Positions 55,328 through 64,000 of a stretch of DNA of 64,000 nucleotides are shown piece after piece. The stretch's first letter is position 1. Every line of letters begins with the position of its first letter. The position numbers were made by a program, and so were the translations under genes. Under the pieces are notes generated by a model that did no database searches, was not told the origin of the DNA, and saw nothing but the letters and a program-made list of their open reading frames with translations. Origin of the DNA: Aradus depressus. Lineage: Eukaryota > Arthropoda > Insecta > Hemiptera > Aradidae. The stretch spans positions 8,111,079 to 8,175,078 of the forward strand of contig OY759215.1 of the NCBI GenBank assembly GCA_963662175.1, in the 5' to 3' direction.

Positions 55328-55821
55328 ATTTGTAATAACTGTAATGTTAATATAACTGAGTTTTTGGATGGCAGAATAAAAAGGAATGATATTGTAAATA
55401 AAGTAAAAAATGAATTTATTAATGAATATAAATTTAAATCAATAAATAGTACCAAGCATACTTTATATAAACAGTTATTTACAGATAATAAAGTTATTTT
55501 CTCAGAGATGGATGCGAATTCGATAAGCTGGGTGCTGAAGGTACGAGGTGAACTTCTTTATTTAAATAAGTATTCTTACACTAAGGAGGTCAAGCTTTGC
55601 TCCATGTGTAATAACAAGCAAGATGAAGATGTGTTTCACTTTATTGCCGTATGCCCCGCCCCATCTTAAAAGAATTTCGTTTTATTTATTTTAGTAAAGC
55701 AGAGTTAAGCTATGTTCAGTTTATTGAATATCTAAATGGACGAAATTACAAAAGTTTAATTAACTATTGCAAAGCCGCCTGGAATTATAGATTTGAGCTG
55801 GTTTCAGAATTTAATTATTAA
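55328..55821 (+). pseudogene. LINE C-terminal remnant with zinc-binding motif
   Basis: The frame from about 55328 reads through FLDGRIKRNDIVNKVKNEF and HTLYKQLFTDNKVIF to LCSMCNNKQDEDVFHFIAVC, a C-x2-C ... H-x4-C motif found near the C terminus of many LINE polyproteins. A one-base slip near 55660 moves the reading to another frame that continues LKEFRFIYFSKAELSYVQFI, then EYLNGRNYKSLINYCKAAWN, and stops at 55821. Reverse transcriptase is absent. The clade is not certain; it differs from the jockey and R1 copies in this window. Confidence 0.65.
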
Positions 55822-55829
55822 TAATATAT

Positions 55830-56820
55830 AAACAGGAAGATGTTTTTTATTTTTATTTTTTTGTTAGTTTTTTTTTAAAGGATCATTTAAGTTAATTTTG
55901 TAAATTACTGCATTTGTATTTGAATTATATTTTTTTTATTTTGTCACTTTTATATATGTGTATTATCGAGTAGAAATAGATGAGATAACCCCTCAGACGG
56001 TCAATTTGACCATGAGTATTGTCTGTCAATATTATTATTATTAATGTACAGTACACAAAGTGACAAATGAAATATGAAAATTTAAATACAAATAAAATGG
56101 CTGGGTAATTAAAATGAATCATCAATTCGAAAAATTTTATCATTTTCGTCAATTATTGTACGAGTTTTTTGGGGAATGTGACTGTCAAAAAAAATTTTTT
56201 AATATGAAATTCGTTTTCAGCGACCCCGAAAACCCATAATCCATGTATTTTTAGATTTTTATATTAAAAATACTAAGACCTACACTTAAAAATATGTAAA
56301 TGTTCAAAACCCCATTTAAAACAGGTGTTAAACTTTGACCGCCCACAGGGCCAGGTTAATTCATTCAAAAAAATCTGAAAAAATTCACAAAATTTTTTTT
56401 CGTCAAACTACACAAGAATTTGGATGGGAACTTTGAAAAATCGAACTTTTTACTTTTTACTACCACCCTACTGGGTAGAGTCTCGGCTACAGGCTGGCCG
56501 AGACTATACTGGACCGCTCCAGAGGAGGCTGGCAGACATCATGGAAGCTTCGAGTGAGTTTTTCGATGTGGGCTGCAAAAGGAGCAACTCTCAGTTCCCG
56601 ATAAACCAGGGTGCGTTCATCGCTATCAGGAGGACTATGTTTTGAAATTTCTGTGTTCTTATTATGTTGATGTGGGCTAGTGCAGAGCCATATGGGTCAT
56701 GTGTAGGTTTAGAGTCGAAGTATTAGTGTTTTGTAAAGTAAGGATGTGCATGAGTGTCTGAGTGGTGTGTTCCTGTTTGGATGAGTGGATAAAGTTCATG
56801 AGTGAATAAATTTTTTTAAA
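55830..56820. other. Unassigned DNA with a conserved repeat tail
   Basis: 'cagcgaccccgaaaacccat' near 56219 is a motif I recall from widespread arthropod repeats. 56450-56645 is a GC-richer block with an open frame (PLQRRLADIMEASSEFFDVG...) but no supported gene. Confidence 0.3.
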
Positions 56821-56824
56821 AATT

Positions 56825-58085
56825 CCCTGTATTTCGTGTAGCTGGGGAATCAAAAAAATCCTATCTGTCTGTCAACACGATATCTCCCGATAAAATGAAT
56901 ATACAGACACGAAATTTCATACGAGTATCCAGAACCTCTTGAGGTTGACACCAATTGTTTTTCAACCTAATCGGCCAAAGGGAAGGAGAGGGTTAGAGAG
57001 GAGGCTTGAAACAAAAACCACAATAACTGCCGATATAATAAAGTTATCGACACAAAATATAGTATGACGATTCAGGTTTAAGTGTTAAGTGTTAAACTTA
57101 AATGATAAATAAATAAAAATATAAATAATAATTAAATAAACAAAAAAGAATAAATAATAATAATAAAAATTACCACTTTTCCTGTAGAAATTTTATCTCT
57201 TTTCTTTTACTAAATTTTAATTTCTACAGTAGTTTTTCGAAAAGGGCCCTAAAACAACATCAAAAGTTCAAGACGTGCAGTTTTGAAGAAAGTGCACGTA
57301 TATTTTTAAAAAATTTCAATTAACAAACTTTTCATTTGGATTTCTAAAGAGATGTCATCTTGTCTTCTAAATTTTACAAAAATATTAAATCTAATCCAAA
57401 GGTTTTCAAATACTGGGTTTACTGGGGATTTCGAGAACAAATATTAAGTTTATTTTCTTAAATCATTTACATTATTAAAATTAAAAACTAAACATGGAAA
57501 CAAACAAAAATAAAAAGAAAAGTCTTAAAAACTAAATCCTTAAAACTAATTCAATCTTTTTTGTTTTATATATTGGGCCATTTTTTAAATTTATGTTATA
57601 TATTTCTGGGCTTATATCCTGTACATATAAACAAATAAAAGTACCTTCGTTTTGGATCAATTTCACTGTCAATTCACTTTTATTTAGTTCATTACAATTC
57701 TCAACGCAGGCCTCCACTCTCTCTACACACACTAAAAAACAGCTGATAGCAGTGTTTTGTTTTTTTAGTCATTTGCTTTCTATATAAAAATGAATATAAT
57801 TAATTTTTCAATGTTTATAATTTAATCATTTTAATGTGTCTATTATTTTTATACATCACAATTCATTAGATTGGCAGTTAATAGGGTTTTTGGTTTCGAC
57901 CCCCCCCCCCCCCCCCCCCCCCTTCCATTATTTAGCTGATTTAGATGAAAATCAGTGTCGTCCAGACACACATTAACTGACGTGAAATTTTTTTTTTTAC
58001 AATTTTGGATTCAGAGCTGGAAATCAGGTGAAACCTCAACATCGAATTTCTCATTGATTTCATAACTTCCCCAATACTACACAGG
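56825..58085. repeat. HC repeats flanking S copy 4 in inverted orientation
   Basis: 56825-57077 is minus orientation ('cacgatatctcccgataaaa', 'ccgatataataaagttatcg') and 57866-58085 is plus orientation ('ttcattagattggcagttaa', 'aacatcgaatttctcattga'). A C run lies at 57900-57922. Confidence 0.65.
57078..57865 (+). repeat. S repeat, copy 4
   Basis: Nearly colinear with 50697-51560, including 'gttaaacttaaat', 'cagtagtttttcgaaaaggg', 'tcaagacgtgcagttttgaa', 'acaaacttttcatttggatt', 'cacacactaaaaaacagctg' and the end 'ttatttttatacatcaca'. It lies between two HC pieces. Confidence 0.8.
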
Positions 58086-58363
58086 TGAATAAATATAAAA
58101 TGTATTATGTTTCTCTCTCATTATCATTCTAAAGAGTAAGTGGTTGAATCAAGAACATAATAAAAGAAATAGAGGATAATACTGTTTTGGGCAAGTCTCT
58201 CAGTTAGAGATAAGAAAACGGGAGAATGAAGAACTAACAAGATTAGGTTAGTAGGGAGGAGTCAAGTCTCTAAGGAGGATTAGATAAGTGGATGGAGGCT
58301 GGGGCAGTCCCTAGCCAGGACGATATCAGAGGTCAGAGGGAATGAGGAGTTCAGCGAGTTGAG

Positions 58364-58740
58364 GTTAGGTTAGGTTTTATGACTCATGCCCGGGCTTTAC
58401 CTACGAGGTCATATCGCCTACTACCAGGGCGCTCTTTCGTCACTCTGGTGGACATGAGCCCGACTCTACTGTGGAAGTCCTAAATTTTGCCTACCCTAAA
58501 TTTTTATTCACCTAGGGTAGGGGTCTTTAACGAGTACCTGACATCGTACAGGTTCGGGACCATCGCTTAACATCCCATCCAAAGGACGGCGTGCTTAAGT
58601 TTATTTTACCTCCCAGATAAAATAAACTAAGGGCCTCGGTCGGGTTTCGAACCCACGATCTTGAGCACAGAAGACAAGCACGCTTACCACTGAGGCGCCC
58701 TCTAATACAATACATTTTATATAATTTTTATTTATTTTTT
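58364..58740 (-). mobile_element. SINE-A copy with TSD and a 5' extension
   Basis: Full minus-strand SINE-A (58364-58703) with an AACCT tail ('ggttaggttaggtttta'). A 14-bp target-site duplication 'ttcagcgagttgag' lies at 58350-58363 and 58741-58754. The right copy is 37 bp beyond the normal SINE head, so the inserted DNA includes an extra AT-rich stretch upstream of the tRNA-like part. Confidence 0.9.
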
Positions 58741-58814
58741 TTCAGCGAGTTGAGAGGCGTCTCATCAATTAGTAGGAAGATCAGAAAGGTTGAATTGCGG
58801 CAGCAACAAGGAAC

Positions 58815-58950
58815 CTATGATTGTGACTCATGACCGGGCTTTAACTACGAGGTCATATCGCCTACTACCAAAGCGCTCTTTCATCGCTGTGGTGGACATG
58901 AGCCCGATCAACATCCTAAATTGTATCTACCTTAAATTTCATCAACATTT
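58815..58950 (-). mobile_element. SINE-A fragment
   Basis: 'gactcatgaccgggctttaa', 'gcgctctttcatcgctgtgg', then it breaks after 'gtatctaccttaaattt'. Confidence 0.75.
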
Positions 58951-59090
58951 GTCCTTTCCTCCTCTATCATTCGGAATTTTGAGACGTCCCATACCCTGTT
59001 TTATTGTTTAGGCGTGTTGTTGGAACAAACAAACAAACCCCGTTTCGGCTTTATTAATATAGATATATATTCAAAATACTACTGATTTTC

Positions 59091-60003
59091 ATGATAAATT
59101 TATCAGCTGCTCCGTTTTGACGTGAATAACATCTACTGTCAGGATATCCAGCTGATGAACCTAAAACCCTACTTTACGGACATACTATACGTAAATCAAA
59201 AACCACATAATACACACTGGTACAAAAAGTGGAGAGTGAAGGTGAACGACACAAAATCAGTTCACATCGTCTTCACCCTTCGTCGAAAATAGACCTGCCC
59301 TTCAGTGTACCTTAACGAAAATCCCATCCCTTTAAAAAACGAAGTCCGCTATCTAGACCTCATACTCGACAAACGACTAACTTGGAATCCTCACACGAGA
59401 CTGAAAAGACAAGAAATTATCAGACGTTATAAACTTCTACTAAGACTACTAGACAAAAGATCCAAACTAACTTTGACAACAAAACGACTTATATACAACG
59501 CAATACTCAAACCTATGTGCACTTACGGACTTGAACTCTGGGGTTCTGCCAAGGCTTCCAATCTCCAGCGCATCCAATCCTTTCAATCCAAAATCCTTCG
59601 TACAATAGCCAATGCTTCTTACTACGTCTCCAACAAAACTCTTCACACTGACCTTAACGTACCTTTCATTACTGAAGTCGCTAAATCCAAATATAAAAAA
59701 TTATTTTCCCTTCTTAGTTCCCACAATAATCCTCTAGTCCGTGCCCTCCATTCTGCCATACTTCCCCAACGACGGCTTGAGTGTCAATGGCCTAGAGACC
59801 TCCTGAGCAGAAGCAGTGACAGTGATTAGCTATAAACGAGAAAAAAAAACAGTGTCTAGGGAGTATCAGCACTGGGTGATTTCTCCCCTCATGACATTTT
59901 GACATTGCCATTATCTCTTTATTAGCACATTTGCTTGTTGTATTTATTTGTGTACAGTTGTAAATAGCTATTTGTACATTAAAAAAAAAATGAAATAAAA
60001 AAA
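59091..60003 (+). mobile_element. Jockey-type LINE 3' end, copy 2
   Basis: A frame from about 59220 reads WYKKWRVKVNDTKSVHIVFT, a stop, CPSVYLNENPIP, then the open frame 59305-59829: VRYLDLILDKRLTWNPHTRL, LTLTTKRLIYNAILKPMCTY and GLELWGSAKASNLQRIQSFQ, ending WPRDLLSRSSDSD. This is the C-terminal third of a jockey reverse transcriptase. A short UTR and A-rich tail follow to about 60003. Flanking HC sequence ('gattttca' left, 'attttcagc' right) hints at a 7-bp target-site duplication. It is about 90% alike to 45646-46249 and less deleted. Confidence 0.85.
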
Positions 60004-60004
60004 A

Positions 60005-60750
60005 ATTTTCAGCTAATTCGGCCACATGCAAGGGAGGAGGGACACTTGACGCGACTAGAAGTAATATTGTATGAGGATTTTCAAGTTCTACTGATTTTCA
60101 ACCAAATTTGTGGATCCGTTTTAGACAGAGAGAGAGCGACTCTGGACGAATATGCGCTGAAGTTCAATCTCTCTCTCCTATTGAATTATACCGATCCTAG
60201 ATGAAAATGAAGAGAAGCATATCATGAGTTGAGTTAAATTGAGGACATGATCTCCTTCCGTGACTGTTTGCGATGGATCTGTTCTCTACAGGTGGTTGGT
60301 TGGCCACAAGACTTCCTTGCCAGTTGTGACCGAGGCCAGCTGAGGTCGCGACACTTGGCGTGACTAATCCTCGTGACCGGTTTCAACCATTGGATCGATG
60401 GGAGGGGGGACACACACACAAACATGAGGGTTCATGCAATCAAGTCTTTCCGTTCCTCGAACGTTAAACAATTGTACACGTCCTCTAGGCACCGGTAGAT
60501 AACGTTAAGAGACAACTTTAGCACACGTTATTTCTAAATGTTTTTTTTTTTAATATAGGATGAGACTCTGGAAGTGTTGTCCCAAATCCAAGAGGCAGTG
60601 CAGGATGCAGAACACATTAGGATTTCAACTATGGTCCGCTTCTCAAAATAAAATGGGTAAATTAGATAATAACATATGGATAAATTAAAAGAAAATTTCA
60701 TATATAAAATCTTTTTTTCGCTGATAATATTGGGATTTAAAAAAAAAAAA
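60005..60750. other. HC fragment then unassigned DNA
   Basis: 60005-60115 is a minus-orientation HC fragment ('attttcagctaattcggcca'). The rest, including the minus frame 60234-60425, shows no recognisable feature. Confidence 0.4.
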
Positions 60751-60754
60751 AGTC

Positions 60755-61075
60755 ATCGGTGAAACACCAGTAATGTACTTCCCCAGAACGAATTAATTAA
60801 CGTTTCGCTCCCCCTCCAAAACCAGTCGACCGTTTTTGTAATATTCAACAGTTGACTTACGAGTACATAGGCTTCCTAAATCCTCATACTAAGTTTTGTG
60901 ACTATAAATACATTACTATTACCTCGGCCGTAATTGGGGTTTTTGAGTTGAGCCCCCTGACCCCCCCCCCCCCCCCCCTCCCTTCTGCCGATTCCGGTTT
61001 TGAATGTATGCTATATGTTGAGGAAGAACGAAAACAAAGTTGATTAATTCACGTTCGGAAAGTACGGCTGAATGA
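60755..61075 (+). repeat. HC repeat, plus orientation
   Basis: 'tcggtgaaacaccagtaatg' head, 'cttccccagaacgaattaat', 'ggtttttgagttgagccccc', with a C run at 60961-60978. Confidence 0.7.
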
Positions 61076-61102
61076 TTTTTAATTGTAAACACTAACTCAA
61101 AA

Positions 61103-61293
61103 TTATTTTTTTTTTTGGCCTTATGTACGATGCATATTAGCCACGTCACACTGTGTTATCTAATTATTTACGACATCCATGACCCCGGGAGGGAGTTCTA
61201 TCTTCGAAATAAAACTCACTCCTGGACGGGATTCGAACCCGCAAACCATGGTGAGACCATGCGACCAAAGCCCGCACGGCCACCATGGCCCCC
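61103..61293 (-). mobile_element. SINE-B copy with TSD
   Basis: T run, 'ggccttatgtacgatgcata', 'catgaccccgggagggagtt', box B 'gggattcgaacccgc', and the head with a 17-bp deletion ('gaccaaagcccgcacggcca'). A 9-bp target-site duplication 'aactcaaaa' lies at 61094-61102 and 61294-61302. Confidence 0.9.
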
Positions 61294-61439
61294 AACTCAA
61301 AAAGTGATTATAGACATTATAACAACTTTCATATGTCGAAAAAAAAATTATTTTATGTTCCATAATAGTCTATTTTTATAATAATAGTTAAAAATTAACT
61401 TTTTTATATTCAATAATGCTTAATTTAAAAATCCGTTTG

Positions 61440-61622
61440 AGGGCGCCGGAAACTCAGTGGTGTGCTTGCTTGCTTACTAAGCTCATGATCCCGGGTTCGA
61501 AACCCGGCCGAGGCCTTGAGCTTTTTTTATCTGAGAGGTGAAAAAACCTTGAGCACGCTGCTCTTCGAACGGGACCTTAAGCGATGGTCCCGAGCCTGTG
61601 CGATGTCAGGTACTCGTTAATG
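61440..61622 (+). mobile_element. SINE-A copy, 3'-truncated
   Basis: Complete head ('gagggcgccggaaactcagt', box B 'gggttcgaaacccgg') and body to 'gtcaggtactcgttaa', where it passes directly into HC sequence. Confidence 0.85.
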
Positions 61623-62062
61623 AATATATGAACTTTTGTGTCTATAAATTTATAACAACGGTTGTTATTAAAATTTTTGAGTTAAGCCTCCCCTCATCCC
61701 CCCATCCTTTCGACCGATTTGAATGAAAATCGACAGTTGTTGTCCTTATGGGGTTTTGGGCACACATATATAATTTCCTGTCAATACATTCATTATAACG
61801 GCAGTTAATCGAGTTTTTATGTTACACCTCCCCCCTCCCCCTCTTCCCTTTGGTCGATTTGGCTGAAAAACAATGGGTGTCGTCGTTAGGGGGTACTGGA
61901 TACACATACACATTTTCGTGTCGATACATTCATTTTATCGGGAGTTATCATGTTCAGACACACAGACAGAAACTTTTTTCGGAAAACATTAAATTTCGTT
62001 GAAAAAACCGCATCGAAATTATGACCGATTCCATAATTTCCCTATACTTCGTATAGCTGGGG
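61623..62062 (+). repeat. HC repeat, best view of its internal units
   Basis: Three successive 'tca..ata.cggNagtta' blocks at about 61655, 61795 and 61935, roughly 140 bp apart, each followed by 'tttttgagtt'-like or 'gtgttcagacac' sequence. The tail ends 'tacttcgtatagctggggg'. Confidence 0.8.
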
Positions 62063-62064
62063 GA

Positions 62065-62575
62065 AAAAAAAAAAAAATCTTCAGATCATTGGCGGGCCGC
62101 AGAAGAGGCCATGTCGCGTCCCGCTGACCGCGGGTTGTTGACCCCTCACTTAAACCAAACCACCGGAATCCATGTGGGTGTATTCTATTCATGTTTTTTA
62201 CTATCATTAATTATATTAGTTAGTTATTCACTTTATTGTTATTTGTTAATTTATTTATTTGTGTCTTTATTTCGTTCACCTGAGGAAGGGGTAATTCCCC
62301 CGAAAAAATAAGCCTCCCCTCAAAAAATGTAAATAAATAAATATTTACAATTGATATTGGGATAAAAATAGTTTTTATTGTATTTATTAGGATTTGTATA
62401 TTAATTTAATTCTACTATTTATTTAATTTTTATAAAGATTGATGTTTATAATTTATAGTTTTTTTTGATGTACAACATTTTATGACGTATCCAATAAACA
62501 TGTTATGGTTTAACGGAAATTATATCAATATTTTTCGATATATCTGTTTTTAATATTTGCTCTATCGATATGTAT
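62065..62575. other. Unassigned DNA
   Basis: A GC-rich patch at 62085-62130, then AT-rich sequence. 'cctgaggaagg' near 62280 and at 29498 may be another decayed hairpin terminus. No gene. Confidence 0.3.
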
Positions 62576-62578
62576 ATA

Positions 62579-62870
62579 TAGTTAGTTATTATGACTAATG
62601 CCCGGGCTTTAACAACTAGGTCATATTACTACCAGAGGGCTCTTTCGTCACTCTGGTGTACATGAACCCGAAATTTTGCCTACCCTAAATTTTTATTTAC
62701 CTAGGGTAACGTCTTTAAAAGGTATCTGACACTCTGACTCGGGATCATTGCTTAACGTCTCATCGAAAGGACGGCGTGCTTAAGTTTTTTTTACCTCCCA
62801 AATAAAATAAACTAAGGGTCTCGGGCGAGAATATAACCCGCGACCTTGAGCTCAGTAAGCAAGCAGGTGT
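62579..62870 (-). mobile_element. SINE-A copy, diverged
   Basis: 'gactaatgcccgggctttaa' through 'ggacggcgtgcttaagtttt' to 'gaccttgagctcagtaagca'. The outer head is missing. Confidence 0.85.
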
Positions 62871-62874
62871 ACAT

Positions 62875-64000
62875 ATATATCGGTTCAAACATATCGATAT
62901 AGTAAACATTAAAAACAAATATATCGATAAATGTATATCGATATACTGCAACCTCACAGATTGAATAAAAATATTTGTTTCTAAAGGCGCCCAAAATGAA
63001 ACATTCTATTTGTTACCATCTCTCTTTTCGTAACTATAACTTATTCGGTTCTGGTGCATCTATGATTCTATTATGTCCAAAAAAAATAGACACGTAAGGA
63101 AAGACATCAAGGACATTTTACTTGAGAAGATAAGCGCAGACACACTTTTTTTTTTATGACGATAATCATTGTTTTAGCCTTCCCCGCTTCCGTAGCGAAC
63201 AAGGTTGAAACTCAAAGAATTGCAGAGGTAAAATTAAAGGAGAAAATAGACAAATTAAGGATCTATAATCCTAAAAAAACTAACTTCAATACAGAAATAA
63301 CTGACAACTGTAGTATTGTATTTTAAATTCCAACATACAAAACTACAAACAATCTTGCTCCTAAAAATGCAACGAAAGTTATTTAGAAGCCAAAACAAGA
63401 AATATGCATATATGAAATCAAAATCCCATTGTTGATAAGTAAAAGCACTCCTTGACGAGCAGACATCGAACATAACATGTTATATTGGACAGCAAAGAAC
63501 TCATTGTCCGTACGCTTTATTGGTCCAAATGGCTATAACCCAGATCATGAAAGTGGATCGTTGCAAGCTAAATCATGCAGAAATTACATTTTTTGACAAT
63601 TACCACTATAGCGCCACTTCTACTTAAAAAGACTGTTTTTGGACACTTATCCTCCAAGTTAGGTTATTCGCGAAATAAATCAGTACAGGGGAAGTTATGT
63701 AATCGGTCCAAAATTCGATGCAGATTTAAAAAAAACAACAAAAAAAAACATGTGTGCATTTCACACGCGGTAGAAGTGAAACCTTAGAAGAAAATGAAAC
63801 TGCGAGAGAATGCAGTATCAGGAGTGGGATAATTATAGGGTTTATTTATTATAATATTGGTACTAAGTTTAAAAATTATTTTACATTTTATTATTCAAAC
63901 TCCATGTTTTTAATTTCAACAAATGGCTTATGGTAACTAAAGTATGAAATAAATGTTTCCTTAATAAGTTCTTAAAAGTCTAAAAAAATTCACAATTCCA
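62875..64000. other. Unassigned AT-rich DNA
   Basis: ATCGATA-rich short repeats at 62878-62945. A short HC fragment at 63685-63735 ('tacaggggaagttatgtaat'). No supported gene to the right edge. Confidence 0.35.

Noticed and set aside
2402..60978. Long C or G runs (2402-2427, 14625-14644, 19463-19494, 38938-38955, 39169-39195, 57900-57922, 60961-60978)
   Set aside because: Treated as simple sequence inside repeats, and run length may be affected by sequencing error; no quadruplex claim is made because the runs are single.
4487..61622. tRNA-like sequences with box A and box B, some predicted-tRNA-like
   Set aside because: All belong to SINE-A or SINE-B heads: they recur with the same downstream body, and several have target-site duplications. 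None is a stand-alone tRNA gene.
1..64000. CRISPR arrays, bacterial operons, ribosome binding sites
   Set aside because: No regularly spaced repeat-spacer pattern and no prokaryotic gene organisation; LINEs, SINEs and introns mark this as animal nuclear DNA.

Overview
This is a gene-poor, AT-rich stretch of animal nuclear DNA, almost certainly from an arthropod and probably an insect. The reasons are fragments of jockey-type and R1-type LINEs, Penelope-like elements, two tRNA-derived SINE families, and a SINE tail of (AACCT)n, the complement of the TTAGG repeat used at many insect telomeres. A hemipteran is my guess from the general repeat style, but the window does not prove it. There is no operon-like layout, no long intact gene, no true tRNA or rRNA gene and no CRISPR array.

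Most of the window is layered repeats. SINE-A (about 345 bp, tRNA-like head) occurs about 24 times. SINE-B (about 200-250 bp, tRNA-like head, poly-A tail) occurs five times. A very abundant repeat, called HC here, has ends sharing the motif ACTTCCCCAG / CTGGGGAAGT and internal units of about 140 bp; it makes up much of the background and is often the target of younger insertions. Other families are an S repeat of about 0.8 kb (four copies), a palindromic-ended MITE (133-726 and 31008-31588), and a 580-bp PIF/Harbinger deletion derivative (2799-3378) that still carries the start of its transposase.

The most interesting layer is a set of hairpin (inverted-arm) insertions whose arms each carry a motif that folds like a hammerhead ribozyme: a CUGANGA core, a stem II, GAAA, a very short and often self-complementary stem III, then UH, and a closing stem I. 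At least five sequence-distinct families show this fold with compensating changes in the stems (near 7.6, 9.7/10.1, 25.0, 44.2/44.4 and 47.8 kb). One copy lies downstream of a Penelope-like GIY-YIG endonuclease fragment (7957-8463, minus strand), so I infer that the hairpins are Penelope-related, non-autonomous elements. Two of them are flanked by 12-bp target-site duplications.

Host coding DNA is scarce but present. Two exons that fit together in frame (10798-11051, then 748-905, minus strand) have canonical splice sites and no ATG; they look like consecutive exons of one gene running out of the window at the left. A plus-strand terminal exon candidate at 9015-9272 lies inside the intron between them. 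Weaker exon candidates lie at 18120-18243, 19254-19588 and 54620-54889 (plus). I recognise none of these host proteins.

Layout: 0-11 kb, host exons A, B and C, Harbinger derivative, Penelope fragment, hairpins; 11-24 kb, SINE-A, S repeat, R1 LINE, jockey reverse-transcriptase fragment, 143-bp tandem duplication; 24-31 kb, large hairpin, SINE-B; 31-41 kb, MITE, HC and SINE-A; 41-49 kb, second Penelope fragment, SINE-B, hairpins, jockey 3' end; 49-64 kb, 34-bp minisatellite, S repeats, LINE 3' end, jockey 3' end, SINEs.
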